This document shows, piece after piece, positions 18,785 to 28,048 of a stretch of DNA of 64,000 nt. The notes under the pieces are model-generated. The model was not told the DNA's origin. It saw only the letters and a list, made by a program, of their open reading frames with translations, and did not search any database. The translations under genes and the position numbers were made by a program. This stretch comes from Aurantimonas coralicida_A (lineage in GTDB: Bacteria > Pseudomonadota > Alphaproteobacteria > Rhizobiales > Rhizobiaceae), in contig NZ_JAYXIH010000019.1 in NCBI RefSeq assembly GCF_036016755.1, positions 1-64,000 on the forward strand. Direction: 5' to 3'. Position 1 is the first letter of the stretch. Each line of letters opens with the position of its first letter.

Positions 18785-20167
18785 GTGCTCGACCGTGTCA
18801 TCGGCGTCGTGCTGATCGTCACCGCCTTTGCCGTCCTCCTGCGCGAATGGACCGGCGACGCGACGGCGTCGATGGTCGGCTCGGCAGGGATCGTGGCATT
18901 TCTCGCGCTTGCCGCGCCCCGCGCGCGTCCGTCGCGGCAGGCTTTCGTCGCGGCCGGCCTCGGCCTTGTCGCGGCCGCCGTCATTTTCCGGCCCGACTGG
19001 CAAGACATCGCGCTTCGCGGACTCGCCCAGGGATCGTTCATCGCGGCATTCTTCATCGCCCTCGCCTCGCTGCGCAATCCTGCCTCGACCTCGCCGGCGA
19101 TCGCGCGCTGCGGGCAGTATCTGGCGACGCAGCCGCCGGGCAAGCGCTATCTGGCCCTGACGATCGGCGGCCACCTGTTCGCGCTCATCCTCAATTACGG
19201 CGCGATCTCGCTGCTCGGCGGCCTGACGGAAAGCATCGCGAATCGGGAGACCAACGCGCAGATTCGCGAGATCCGCAACCGACGCATGCTTTTGGCCATC
19301 CAGCGCGGCTTCGTCGCCACCCTGGCGTGGTCGCCGCTCGCCTTTGCCATGGCGATCACCACCTCGATCATCCCGGGCTCCTCTTGGAGCGGCGCGGCGG
19401 GCTTCGCGATTCTCAACGCCGTCCTGGTGACCTTCGTCGGCTGGGCGCTGGATTCGCTCTACAAGCCAAAGCTCTCGCAGCCGCGCCCGGCACGCGCGAA
19501 GCCGATCGGCAGCTGGCGCGACCTGAAGCCGCTGCTGGCGCTGTTGCTGCTGCTGTTTTCCGGCGTGGCGGCGCTCGAGCTTTTGACCGGCCTGCGGATG
19601 ATCGCGGTGGTCATGCTGCTGGTCCCGACGCTGGCCGTCGGCTGGCTGTTCGTCCAGACGCGGGGGCCGGAGGGTACCGCGCGGCGCTGGCTCACCCATC
19701 TGCGGAACTTTACGATCGCTGAGGTACCATCCTACCATTCGGAGCTCGTCCTCTTGGTCATGGCAGGGTTCATCGGCACGGTCGGCAGCGCGTTGCTGCA
19801 GCCATTGATGGAAAGCCAACCAGCCGGTCTTGCCGCGCTTCCTGGCCCGCTCGTCCTGGTCGCATTGGTCTGGTTCATCCCGCTGCTCGGCCAGATCGGC
19901 ATGAACCCTCTGCTGTCGGTTTCGCTGCTCGCCCCGTTGCTTCCGTCCGCCGAAGCCCTGGGGGTCTCGCCGAACGCCATCATCGTCGCGCTGACCGCCG
20001 GCTGGGCGTTGACCGGCGCGTCGTCGCCCTTCACGGCGACGACCATGCTGGTCGGCCGGCTTGGCCATGCCAGCGCGCTCCATGTGGGCCTGGTGTGGAA
20101 CCGCGGCTTCAACCTCGTCGCCGGACTGGCGCTTTCGCTGTCGGTGCTCGTTGCGGCGATGCTGTGA
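18785..20167 (+). CDS. Polytopic membrane protein, putative transporter
   Basis: The GTG start at 18785 gives a 460-residue protein with about 11-12 hydrophobic segments. The layout, with a long first half, a central cytoplasmic loop (KPKLSQPRPARAKPIGSW) and a second half containing NPLLSVSLLAPLLP and WALTGASSPFTATTML, is like that of ion-transporter superfamily carriers. I cannot name a family or substrate. It is divergent from trhO and 143 bases before the TerC gene. Confidence 0.7.
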   Translation: MLDRVIGVVLIVTAFAVLLREWTGDATASMVGSAGIVAFLALAAPRARPSRQAFVAAGLGLVAAAVIFRPDWQDIALRGLAQGSFIAAFFIALASLRNPASTSPAIARCGQYLATQPPGKRYLALTIGGHLFALILNYGAISLLGGLTESIANRETNAQIREIRNRRMLLAIQRGFVATLAWSPLAFAMAITTSIIPGSSWSGAAGFAILNAVLVTFVGWALDSLYKPKLSQPRPARAKPIGSWRDLKPLLALLLLLFSGVAALELLTGLRMIAVVMLLVPTLAVGWLFVQTRGPEGTARRWLTHLRNFTIAEVPSYHSELVLLVMAGFIGTVGSALLQPLMESQPAGLAALPGPLVLVALVWFIPLLGQIGMNPLLSVSLLAPLLPSAEALGVSPNAIIVALTAGWALTGASSPFTATTMLVGRLGHASALHVGLVWNRGFNLVAGLALSLSVLVAAML

Positions 20168-20310
20168 CTATTCCACTTTGGCCCGGATAGACGGCAAGCG
20201 CTTTCCCGCACGCGGCGATTGCACTACTTCAAGCGGCGTCCTGCACGCCGACGCCCAACCCCTCCGGTCGAGACGAACGGCTCCATATTTTCCCGAAAGC
20301 TTTCTTGGCG

Positions 20311-20931
20311 ATGGAATTTCTGACGGCAGAATCCCTGACGGCGCTGGCGCAGGTCATCATGATCGATCTGGTGCTCGCCGGCGACAATGCCGTGGTGATC
20401 GGTCTCGCCGCGGCCGGCCTGCCAGCCGCGCAACGCGGCAAGGCGATCCTCGTCGGCATCATCGCCGCCACGGTGCTGCGCATCGGCTTCGCCACGGTCA
20501 CGACGCAGCTGATCGAGATCGTCGGCCTGCTTTTGGCCGGAGGGCTGCTGCTGCTCTGGGTGAGTTGGAAGATGTGGCAGGAGCTGCGGGTGCCGGACCC
20601 CGCCGCCGAAGCCGCGCTCTATGGCGACAGCGCAAGCCTGGCACCGCGCAAGTCGCTCAGCCAGGCGATCTGGCAGATCGTCCTCGCCGACGTCTCGATG
20701 TCGCTCGACAACGTGCTCGCCGTCGCCGGCGCGGCCCGCGAGCACCTCTGGGTACTTGTGCTCGGCCTGATCCTGTCGATCGCGCTGATGGGCCTCGCCG
20801 CGACGCTGATCGCGCGGCTGCTCGGCCGCTATCGCTGGATCGGCTATATCGGCCTGGTGATCATCCTCTATGTCGCGCTGAAGATGATCTACGAAGGCTG
20901 GCAGGAGACTGCGCCGTACCTGCTGGGCTGA
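20311..20931 (+). CDS. TerC/YjbE-family integral membrane protein
   Basis: TerC-family proteins are linked to manganese export and to tellurite resistance. The 206-residue product has about seven hydrophobic helices and the paired signature segments IDLVLAGDNAVVIGLA (near residue 15) and LADVSMSLDNVLAVAG (near residue 130), whose aspartates probably bind metal. ATG 20311 is chosen over a TTG two codons earlier. Many relatives are controlled by a yybP-ykoY manganese riboswitch, but the 143 bases upstream show no such element. Confidence 0.88.
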   Translation: MEFLTAESLTALAQVIMIDLVLAGDNAVVIGLAAAGLPAAQRGKAILVGIIAATVLRIGFATVTTQLIEIVGLLLAGGLLLLWVSWKMWQELRVPDPAAEAALYGDSASLAPRKSLSQAIWQIVLADVSMSLDNVLAVAGAAREHLWVLVLGLILSIALMGLAATLIARLLGRYRWIGYIGLVIILYVALKMIYEGWQETAPYLLG

Positions 20932-21035
20932 AGCCGGCGACAGGCGAAAGCGAGGCGACGGTCGGGCGCCCGTGGTGGCGTTAGCGGGTCCTGCGAGGTG
21001 AGCCGCCGAGGCCGGAAAACATGGCTAATCCTGAA

Positions 21036-21051
21036 TTAATTTGCCTTTAAC
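21036..21051 (+). promoter_or_regulatory. CtrA-type binding site
   Basis: TTAATTTGCCTTTAAC matches the full CtrA consensus TTAA-N7-TTAAC without mismatch. It lies 158 bases upstream of the YifB start, in a 277-base gap otherwise empty. CtrA is the cell-cycle and motility regulator of alphaproteobacteria. Binding is inferred. Confidence 0.6.
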
Positions 21052-21208
21052 GAATCATCCGGTTGAACGGCGCGACTCGATTCGGCGCGGTTTTGTTCGA
21101 ATGATGTTCTTGTTTCATTCTCAAAACCATGCTTACCTTGAGGCATTCTTGGTCAAGGCGGCCGTCTCACCGCTGTGGGTACAGGCCGCCGGTTCGAGGG
21201 GTGACCCC

Positions 21209-22741
21209 ATGGTGTCGCGCGTCAAGACCGTCGCGTTTCAGGGAATCGAGGCCGTCCCGGTCGACGTCCAGGTCATGGTCGCCCCCGGCAAGGTCGGCAT
21301 CCAGATCGTCGGCCTGCCCGACAAGGCCGTCGCCGAAAGCCGGGAGCGAGTCCAGGCGGCGCTGCACGCCTCGGGCCTGTCGATGCCGCCCAAGAAGGTC
21401 ACCGTCAACCTCGCGCCGGCCGACCTGCCCAAGGAGGGCAGCCACTACGACCTGCCGATCGCGCTCGGACTGATGGCGGCGCTCGGCGCGATCCCCTCCG
21501 ACGCGCTCGCCGGCTACGTCGTTCTCGGCGAATTGTCGCTCGATGGCATGCTGACGGCGGTGGCCGGGACGCTGCCGGCGGCGATCGGGGCCAACGCCAT
21601 CGGTCTCGGGCTGATCTGCCCGGCCGATTGTGGCGCGGAAGCCGCCTGGGCAAGCGGCGACATGGACATCATTGCCGCCCGCAGCCTGATCCAGATCGCC
21701 AATCATTTTCGCGGCACCCAGATCGTCGCGCGGCCGGAACCGGCGGTCAGGGCCGCGCCCGCCAACCTGCCGGACCTCTCCGAGATCAAGGGGCAGACGG
21801 TCGCCAAACGGGCGCTCGAAATCGCCGCCGCGGGCGGCCACAATCTCCTGATGGTCGGACCGCCCGGCTCCGGCAAGTCGATGCTCGCCCAGCGGCTGCC
21901 CTCGATCCTGCCGGCGCTGACCCCCAAGGAACTTCTCGAGGTCTCGATGATCGCCTCGATCGCCGGAGAACTTTCCGGCGGCAAGCTCTCCGACCGGCGC
22001 CCGTTCCGCGCGCCGCATCATTCCGCCTCCATGGCCGCGATGGTCGGCGGCGGCTTGCGCGCCCGGCCCGGCGAGGTGTCGCTCGCCCATCGCGGCGTCC
22101 TCTTCCTCGACGAGTTTCCCGAATTCTCGCCGGTGGTGCTCGACTCGCTGCGGCAGCCGCTCGAAGCGGGTGAAAGTGTCATCGCGCGAGCCAATCACCG
22201 GGTGACCTATCCGGCCAAGATGCAGCTGGTCGCGGCGATGAACCCCTGTCGCTGCGGCATGGCGGGCGAGCCCGGCCGCTCCTGCGCGCGTGGGGCCCGC
22301 TGCGCGGCCGATTATCAGGCGCGGATCTCAGGCCCGCTGATGGACCGGATCGATCTGCGCGTCGACGTGCCGGCGGTCACCGCCGCCGACATGATCCGGC
22401 CGCAACCGTCCGAGACGTCAGAGGCGGTCAAGGCTCGGGTGGCGGCGGCCCGCGCACTCCAGATCGAGCGTTACGAGGCCGTGGGCCTGTCCGGAGCGAC
22501 GGTCAACGCCCATTGCTCGGCCGCCCTCATCGAGACGATCGCCGAGCCCGACGCCGAGGGCCTGAAGCTTCTGCGGGACGCCGCCGAGCAGATGAAGTTC
22601 TCGGCCCGCGCCTATCACCGCATCCTGAAGGTCGCCCGCACCCTCGCCGATCTCGACCAGAACGAAACCGTCAGGCGCATTCACCTTGCCGAGGCGATCT
22701 CCTACCGCGTCGCAGGCGAGCGGCTGGCGGCGGCGGCATGA
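21209..22741 (+). CDS. comM: YifB/ComM-family Mg-chelatase-like AAA+ ATPase
   Basis: ComM is a hexameric helicase that extends branch migration during natural transformation; YifB homologues occur widely in species not known to be competent. The 510-residue protein has the N-terminal Lon-protease-like domain (SRVKTVAFQGIEAVPVDVQV), Walker A GPPGSGKS near residue 218, Walker B LFLDEFPEF and a four-cysteine zinc site around NPCRCGMAGEPGRSCARG. ATG 21209 with GAGGGG upstream is chosen; the longer reading frame is not family-like. A perfect CtrA box lies upstream, suggesting cell-cycle or motility-linked control. Confidence 0.88.
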   Translation: MVSRVKTVAFQGIEAVPVDVQVMVAPGKVGIQIVGLPDKAVAESRERVQAALHASGLSMPPKKVTVNLAPADLPKEGSHYDLPIALGLMAALGAIPSDALAGYVVLGELSLDGMLTAVAGTLPAAIGANAIGLGLICPADCGAEAAWASGDMDIIAARSLIQIANHFRGTQIVARPEPAVRAAPANLPDLSEIKGQTVAKRALEIAAAGGHNLLMVGPPGSGKSMLAQRLPSILPALTPKELLEVSMIASIAGELSGGKLSDRRPFRAPHHSASMAAMVGGGLRARPGEVSLAHRGVLFLDEFPEFSPVVLDSLRQPLEAGESVIARANHRVTYPAKMQLVAAMNPCRCGMAGEPGRSCARGARCAADYQARISGPLMDRIDLRVDVPAVTAADMIRPQPSETSEAVKARVAAARALQIERYEAVGLSGATVNAHCSAALIETIAEPDAEGLKLLRDAAEQMKFSARAYHRILKVARTLADLDQNETVRRIHLAEAISYRVAGERLAAAA

Positions 22742-22797
22742 GCGCGGAAGCGCCATCGCCGGCAGCCGCCGAGGCCGTTGCCCGGCGCAGTCGCGCG

Positions 22798-25212
22798 TCA
22801 GCCGCGCAGCGTGCCGCCGGTGACTTTTTCGACCTGGGCGACGATCCTGGCCGAGACCGCTTCCAAATCTTCGTCGGTCAGCGTTCGGTCGGCCGGATTG
22901 AGCGTCACCTCGATGGCGACGGACTTCTTGCCTTCGCCGAGCGCCGCGCCCGAAAAGACGTCGAAGACGCGCACCTCGCCGACCAGCTTCCTGTCGGCGC
23001 CCTCGGCGGCGCGCACGAGCTTCAGCGCCTCCACGCCGGCATCGACGACGAAGGCGAAGTCGCGGCGCACCGGCTGGAACGGCGACAGGGTCAGCACCGG
23101 CTTGGTGCGGGTGGCCTTGCGCTTGGGCTCGGGGATCGCGTCGAGGAACACCTCGAAGCCGCAGAACGCGCCGGCAGCGTCGATCTGCTTCAAGGTTTTG
23201 GGATGAAACTCGCCGAACTCGGCGAGGATCACTTTCGGGCCGAGCTTGATACGGCCGGACCGACCGGGATGAAACCAATCGCTCGCGGGCGCTTCGATCA
23301 TCAGCCGGTCGACGGGCGCGCCGGCCGCTTCCAGCGCGGCGATGGCGTCAGCCTTGGCCTCAAAGACGAAGACGGCGGGGGCGTTGCCATCCCAGGACCG
23401 TCCCGCGCCGCTGTGCACGGCCGTCCCGCGCCGCACGCCGCCGGCGACGCGCATCTGGCCGTCCGGCTCGTCGGAGGCGTAGACCGCCGCCACCTCGAAC
23501 AGGGCGGTGTCGCCATAGCCCCGGGCAGCGTTGCGGCTTGCGGCCGCGATCAGGCCCGGCAGCAGCGAAGGCCGCATGTCGGACATGTCCGCCGAGATCG
23601 GATTTTCCAGCTTCAGCGCCTCAGTGCCGCCGCCGAAAGCCATGGCGTGGTTCTCGGGAATGAAGCTGTAGTTCACGGTCTCGACCATGCCGCGCGCGGC
23701 CAGCGCCCGGCGGGCGGCACGGTCGCGGATCTGCGGAACGGTGAGGATGCGGGTGTTGACGGAAGCCGCGGCCGCCAGCGGCTGGGGTTCGATCGTCTCG
23801 ACGCCGGTGAGGCGCATGATTTCCTCGACCAGGTCGGCCTTGCCGTCGATGTCGGGCCGCCAACTCGGAACCGTCACGCTCGCCGCCGCGTCGTCGCTCG
23901 ACACACCGAAGCCGAGCCGCTTCAAGATGGCCACCTGCTCGTCCGGCGTGACGGTCAGCCCGGTCAGCCGCTCGACTTCGCCGAAGGGCAACGGGATCGA
24001 CAGCGTCTCGCGCTCGGCTTCAGCGACGATTGTGCGCTTCGAGGGCGTGCCGCCGCAGATGTCGAGGACCAGACGCGTCGCAAGATCCAGCCCCGGCTCC
24101 ATGAAGGCCGGGTCGACGCCGCGTTCGAAGCGGTAGCGGGCATCGGTGATGATGCCGAGCGTCCGGCCGGTGCGGGCGATGTCGACCGGCTCCCAGAGCG
24201 CCGATTCAATAAGGACGTTAGTGGTCGCCGCGTCGCAGCCGGACTGCTCGCCGCCCATGATGCCGGCGATCGATTCCACGCCGTTGTCGTCGGCGATGAC
24301 GCACATGCCGTCGGCGAGTGTGTAGGTGCGGCCGTCCAGCGCCAGCACCGCCTCGCCGGCCCTGGCGTCGCGCACGGTGAGGTCGCCCGCCACCTTGGCC
24401 GCGTCGAAGACGTGCAGGGGCCGGCCGCGGTCGAAGGTGACGTAGTTGGTGATGTCGACGAGGGCGTTGATCGGGCGAAGTCCGATCGCCCGCAGACGCT
24501 TCTGCATCCACTGCGGCGAGGCGCCGTTGGCGACTCCCGCCACCTGGCGGAGCGCGAAGCCGGTGCAGGTGGCGCTCTCGACACGAACGGCGACCGGGCA
24601 GTCGCCTTCCCCTTCGATCCGCTCCGACGCCTTCGTCTTCAACGTTCCGAGGCCGGAGGCGGCGAGATCGCGCGCGATGCCGGCAACGCCGGTCGCGTCG
24701 GGGCGGTTCGGCGTCAAATTGATCTCGATGACCGGGTCGGCGAGATCGGCATAGTCGGCGAATTTGGCGCCGACTGGTGCGTCTTCCGCCAGATCGATGA
24801 TCCCGTCATGGCTGTCGGAGAGTTCCAGTTCGCGCTCGGAACACATCATGCCGTGGGATTCGACGCCGCGAATCCGCCCGATCGACAGGGTCGTGTCGAT
24901 GCCGGGCACATAGGTGCCGGGGATCGCGAGGACGCCGACCAGCCCGGCGCGCGCGTTCGGCGCACCGCAGACGATCTGCATCGGCTTGCCGCCGTTGATG
25001 TCGGGTCCGGCCTCGACGGTCAGCACCTTCAGCTTGTCGGCGTCAGGGTGCTTTTCGGCGGAGAGCACCCGCGCGATCCGGAACGGCGCGAACACGGCGC
25101 GGTCGTCGACGGCCTCGACCTCCAACCCGATCATCGTCAGGCGTTCGCAGATCTCGGCCAGCGACGCGTCGGTGTCGAGATGGTCCTTGAGCCAGGAGAG
25201 GGTGAATTTCAT
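22798..25212 (-). CDS. pheT: Phenylalanine--tRNA ligase beta subunit
   Basis: PheT with PheS forms the heterotetrameric enzyme that charges tRNA-Phe. The 804-residue length is standard. Domains in order are the B1/tRNA-binding domain (MKFTLSWLKDHLDTDASLAE), the EMAP/OB-like tRNA-binding domain, the B3/B4 editing domain, B5, the class II core-like fold and the C-terminal anticodon-binding ferredoxin fold (FQPVRRDFAFVVD). It lies on the same strand as pheS, but about 1.66 kb and four genes separate them, where these are normally adjacent. Its stop faces comM with 56 bases between. Confidence 0.96.
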   Translation of the reverse strand: MKFTLSWLKDHLDTDASLAEICERLTMIGLEVEAVDDRAVFAPFRIARVLSAEKHPDADKLKVLTVEAGPDINGGKPMQIVCGAPNARAGLVGVLAIPGTYVPGIDTTLSIGRIRGVESHGMMCSERELELSDSHDGIIDLAEDAPVGAKFADYADLADPVIEINLTPNRPDATGVAGIARDLAASGLGTLKTKASERIEGEGDCPVAVRVESATCTGFALRQVAGVANGASPQWMQKRLRAIGLRPINALVDITNYVTFDRGRPLHVFDAAKVAGDLTVRDARAGEAVLALDGRTYTLADGMCVIADDNGVESIAGIMGGEQSGCDAATTNVLIESALWEPVDIARTGRTLGIITDARYRFERGVDPAFMEPGLDLATRLVLDICGGTPSKRTIVAEAERETLSIPLPFGEVERLTGLTVTPDEQVAILKRLGFGVSSDDAAASVTVPSWRPDIDGKADLVEEIMRLTGVETIEPQPLAAAASVNTRILTVPQIRDRAARRALAARGMVETVNYSFIPENHAMAFGGGTEALKLENPISADMSDMRPSLLPGLIAAASRNAARGYGDTALFEVAAVYASDEPDGQMRVAGGVRRGTAVHSGAGRSWDGNAPAVFVFEAKADAIAALEAAGAPVDRLMIEAPASDWFHPGRSGRIKLGPKVILAEFGEFHPKTLKQIDAAGAFCGFEVFLDAIPEPKRKATRTKPVLTLSPFQPVRRDFAFVVDAGVEALKLVRAAEGADRKLVGEVRVFDVFSGAALGEGKKSVAIEVTLNPADRTLTDEDLEAVSARIVAQVEKVTGGTLRG

Positions 25213-25392
25213 GGGAAGCGATCGTCGGTTGGGTTGCGAGCGGGCCTTGCGGCGCGAAGGATGGATGTCTCGAAGAACGGAGCCGGCGCTCGGCGCAAAA
25301 CACGCGTCGGGCGCGGCCCTGCTGCGTAGGACGCGAAGGTTGTCCGCGTCAACGGAAAGGTCGCCGGTGGGAGACCACCGGCAACACTCGCC

Positions 25393-25803
25393 CTACGAGT
25401 TCGGGCCGTCGGAGGAAGTGATCTCGCCGGCCACACGACGGACGGCAGCGTTGGCGTGGACGAAGCGATAGGTGAACAGCGCGACGACGGCGAAAATCAC
25501 ATAAAGGAACAACAGCGTTCCCCAACTGAGCGGGGAGTCGAAGCCGAATTTGTCGAGGATTGCCGGCAGGCCGACGCCGGTGAAGAACGAAGCGAGCGCG
25601 GCCGGCGTCGGCGGCATCGAGCGATAGTAGAAGGCGAACAGGCCGACGGTCACCAGCGCCACCACGATGCGGCCGAGCGACGACAGCAGCGCGAAGAAGG
25701 CACCATCGGCGAACAGCCAGTGGAAAAAATCGACGACAAGCAAGCCGATGATCGCGCCGGCGACGACGGCGATCACTTCGAGGACGATCATGCGCGGGGA
25801 CAT
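25393..25803 (-). CDS. Small polytopic membrane protein
   Basis: This 136-residue product has four hydrophobic helices, at about residues 5-30, 40-60, 70-85 and 93-113. The N-terminal MSPRMIVLEVIAVVAGAIIG may be a signal anchor. The family is not recognised. It lies between GFA and pheT on the same strand, 180 bases before the pheT start. It may be carried with the other genes that split pheS from pheT. Confidence 0.6.
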   Translation of the reverse strand: MSPRMIVLEVIAVVAGAIIGLLVVDFFHWLFADGAFFALLSSLGRIVVALVTVGLFAFYYRSMPPTPAALASFFTGVGLPAILDKFGFDSPLSWGTLLFLYVIFAVVALFTYRFVHANAAVRRVAGEITSSDGPNS

Positions 25804-25858
25804 GGCGGGGTTCCGTTGTTGCCTTGAAGGATGTCCATCTGCGGCATTGCGTCAGAAA

Positions 25859-26284
25859 TCAAGGCCGCTCTACGCTGAACCGCCGATATCGCGGCAGGCC
25901 ATCCTCGATCGCCGGAAAATCCAGCGCCTCGCACAGAAAGGCGTGATGGGTCGGCGGGTAGCATTGCGGCGCGTCCATCGCTCCGAGAACGAAGTAAATG
26001 CGATCAGCCAGCCGATCGTCGCGATAGGCGATCGGCGTCCCGCATTCCGGGCAGAAGGAGCGTCTGGCCGGACTGTCGCCATAGTCCTTCTCGCCCGCCG
26101 CCTCGAAGGTGACGTCATCGCGGCAGAAGCCTACGAAAGCCAGGACCGGCGCACCGGACGCCTTGCGGCAGTCACGGCAGTGGCAATAGCTGGTGAAAAT
26201 TGGGTCGGCCGAGGCACGAAAGCGGACGCGTCCGCAACGGCAGCCGCCAGCGTGGCGGACATCAGGGGGCGCTCTTTCGCTCAC
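25859..26284 (-). CDS. GFA (glutathione-dependent formaldehyde-activating) family protein
   Basis: The 141-residue protein has the GFA zinc-binding fold: GGCRCGRVRF, then YCHCRDCRKASGAPVLAF, then FCPECGTPIAY. These give the CxC, CxxC and CxxC ligands of the structural and catalytic zinc ions. Gfa itself was proposed to accelerate glutathione-formaldehyde adduct formation, but most family members have unknown substrates. Its start overlaps the last bases of brnA by four nucleotides, so it may be cotranslated with the toxin-antitoxin pair. Confidence 0.88.
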   Translation of the reverse strand: MSERAPPDVRHAGGCRCGRVRFRASADPIFTSYCHCRDCRKASGAPVLAFVGFCRDDVTFEAAGEKDYGDSPARRSFCPECGTPIAYRDDRLADRIYFVLGAMDAPQCYPPTHHAFLCEALDFPAIEDGLPRYRRFSVERP

Positions 26285-26574
26285 CTTCCGGCGGCCTTCA
26301 CATGTTCGGCCAGAACCGCGTTGATCCGCGACTGCCAGCCCGGACCGCCAGCGCGAAAATGATCGATCACCGAGCGGTCGAGCCTCAGGCCGACGCGCTC
26401 CTTGGTCGGCGCTTTCTGGGAGCCGCGTTGAGCCCGAAGCCTGGCGAAGGCATCCACGAGCTCGGGATGGACTTCGCGTGCCCGTTTAAAGTGGCGAAAA
26501 TCCTCCGCCGTCAGTTCGCGGACCTCGCCGTCCTCGTCGGTCAGCGGCGGCCTATCGTCCGGCAGTCTGCTCAT
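26281..26574 (-). CDS. brnA: BrnA-type antitoxin
   Basis: BrnA neutralises BrnT and with it represses the operon. The 97-residue product has the N-terminal linker with LTDEDGEVRELTAEDFRHFK and a C-terminal ribbon-helix-helix (KERVGLRLDRSVIDHFRAGG, then PGWQSRINAVLAEHV). The VGLRLDRSVI pattern is typical of BrnA. The ATG at 26574 was chosen because upstream frame overlaps the toxin and is not family-like. The start overlaps the brnT stop by 23 bases, as is usual for a coupled toxin-antitoxin operon with the toxin first. Confidence 0.9.
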   Translation of the reverse strand: MSRLPDDRPPLTDEDGEVRELTAEDFRHFKRAREVHPELVDAFARLRAQRGSQKAPTKERVGLRLDRSVIDHFRAGGPGWQSRINAVLAEHVKAAGR

Positions 26575-26827
26575 AGTCCTCGATCTCCCGGCTATTGGCC
26601 TTTCGGAACGAAATGATCCGGACGCAGTCCCGACGGTACGTATAACAGACGACACATACGCGACCGCGGAAATAACCGGTGGAGATCATCCGTGCCTCGC
26701 CATAGGGACGCCGATTGTCCTCAACGGTCGTTGCCGTTTCGAACTCGAACTCCACGACATCCGCAAAGTCGAGGCCGCGTTCCAAAAGCGTGCGCCGCCG
26801 TTTTTCTTCGTCCCATTCAAGCTCCAA
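26552..26827 (-). CDS. brnT: BrnT-type ribonuclease toxin
   Basis: BrnT is a RelE-fold mRNA ribonuclease toxin. The 91-residue protein shows the family pattern: FEWDxxK-like ELEWDEEKRRRTLLERGLDF, a central acidic stretch, then YFRGRVCVVCYTYRRDCVRI and ISFRKANSREIEDYEQ. The terminal ISxRKA(N)xRE..YE motif is diagnostic. It is the first gene of a brnT-brnA pair inserted 42 bases downstream of pheS on the same strand. Plasmid-free chromosomal location between the two subunit genes of an essential tRNA synthetase is unusual. Confidence 0.9.
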   Translation of the reverse strand: MELEWDEEKRRRTLLERGLDFADVVEFEFETATTVEDNRRPYGEARMISTGYFRGRVCVVCYTYRRDCVRIISFRKANSREIEDYEQTAGR

Positions 26828-26869
26828 TGGCGGCGCCCGTCAATCAAATCGTGGCCACAATCCGATCCG

Positions 26870-27955
26870 TCAAGAGCTCAAGCCTCCGAACAGGGTTGGC
26901 ATGTCGAGCGGCCGGAAGCCGTAATGCTCGAGCCAGCGGATGTCGGCGTCGAAGAAGGCGCGCAGATCCGGCATGCCGTATTTCAGCATGGCGAGACGAT
27001 CGATGCCCATGCCCCAGGCAAAGCCCTGATATTCGTCCGGATCGAGGCCGCCGGAGCGCAAGACGTTCGGATGCACCATGCCGCAGCCCAGGATCTCCAT
27101 CCAGTCCGAGCCTTCGCCGAACCGCACCTCGCCGGGCTTGGACCGGTCGCACTGGATGTCGACTTCCAGCGAAGGCTCGGTGAACGGGAAGAAGGAGGGG
27201 CGGAAGCGCATGTTCAGCGACGGCACCTCGAAGAACGTCTTGCAGAACTCTTCCAGCACCCACTTCATATTGGCGACATTGGCTGTCTTGTCGACGACCA
27301 ACCCCTCGACCTGATGGAACATCGGCGAATGGGTCGCATCGGAATCCTGCCGATAGGTCTTGCCCGGAATGACGATGCGGATCGGCGGCTTCTGGCTCTC
27401 CATGGTGCGGATCTGCACGGGCGAAGTGTGGGTGCGCAGCACCTTGCGTTCGCCCGCCGCGTTCGCCTTCAGGAAGAAGGTGTCGTGCATTTCGCGGGCC
27501 GGGTGGCCTTCGGGAAAATTCAGCGCGGTGAAATTGTAGTAGTCGGTCTCGATGTCCGGACCTTCGGCGATGGCAAAGCCCATGTCGGCGAAGATCGCGG
27601 TGATCTCGTCGACGACCTGGCTGATCGGATGGATGCGCCCGCGCGCCGCCGGGCTCGGACGCACCGGCAAGGTGACGTCGACCCGCTCGGCGGCGAGCCG
27701 CGCCGCGATCGCCACGTCAGCCAATTGCTCGCGCCGTGTCGCGATCGCCGCCTGGACCCTATCGCGCAGCCCATTGAGCCTGGGACCCGCCTCGCGGCGC
27801 TCCTCCGGGCTCATCTTGCCGAGGCCTTTCAGCATCTCGGAAATGCGGCCCTTCTTGCCGAGCTCGGCAAGCCGGATCGCCTCCAGCGCGGCCTCGTCGC
27901 CGGCCGCTGCGATATCGGCCTCGAGCCGTGCTTCGAACGCTTCGGTGTCGCTCAC
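26870..27955 (-). CDS. pheS: Phenylalanine--tRNA ligase alpha subunit
   Basis: PheS carries the class II catalytic core. The 361-residue protein has an N-terminal coiled-coil arm for tRNA binding (about residues 1-85), motif 2 with HTSPVQIRTME, the ATP/Phe-binding segment QDSDATHSPMFHQVEGLVVD and motif 3 GFAWGMGIDRLAMLKYGMPD. Length is close to the E. coli enzyme (327) plus a modest extension. It lies downstream of rplT, from which a strong terminator or attenuator hairpin separates it. The next genes are brnT-brnA, not pheT. Confidence 0.96.
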   Translation of the reverse strand: MSDTEAFEARLEADIAAAGDEAALEAIRLAELGKKGRISEMLKGLGKMSPEERREAGPRLNGLRDRVQAAIATRREQLADVAIAARLAAERVDVTLPVRPSPAARGRIHPISQVVDEITAIFADMGFAIAEGPDIETDYYNFTALNFPEGHPAREMHDTFFLKANAAGERKVLRTHTSPVQIRTMESQKPPIRIVIPGKTYRQDSDATHSPMFHQVEGLVVDKTANVANMKWVLEEFCKTFFEVPSLNMRFRPSFFPFTEPSLEVDIQCDRSKPGEVRFGEGSDWMEILGCGMVHPNVLRSGGLDPDEYQGFAWGMGIDRLAMLKYGMPDLRAFFDADIRWLEHYGFRPLDMPTLFGGLSS

Positions 27956-28048
27956 CTGTCACTCCATGCTTTGCCGCGCCGGCGGCCTGGCGGCCTGATT
28001 AGCGCTTGCGGCGCGCCGAGGGAAGTCGCCAGCGCCCTCCCGAAACGC

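Noticed and set aside
20168..20310. Possible yybP-ykoY manganese riboswitch upstream of the TerC gene
   Set aside because: The conserved purine-rich core and hairpins of that class are not present.
22513..25329. Plus-strand open frame of 938 codons opposite pheT
   Set aside because: Mirror of pheT on the complementary frame; composition dominated by Arg, Gly, Asp and His and no recognisable domain.
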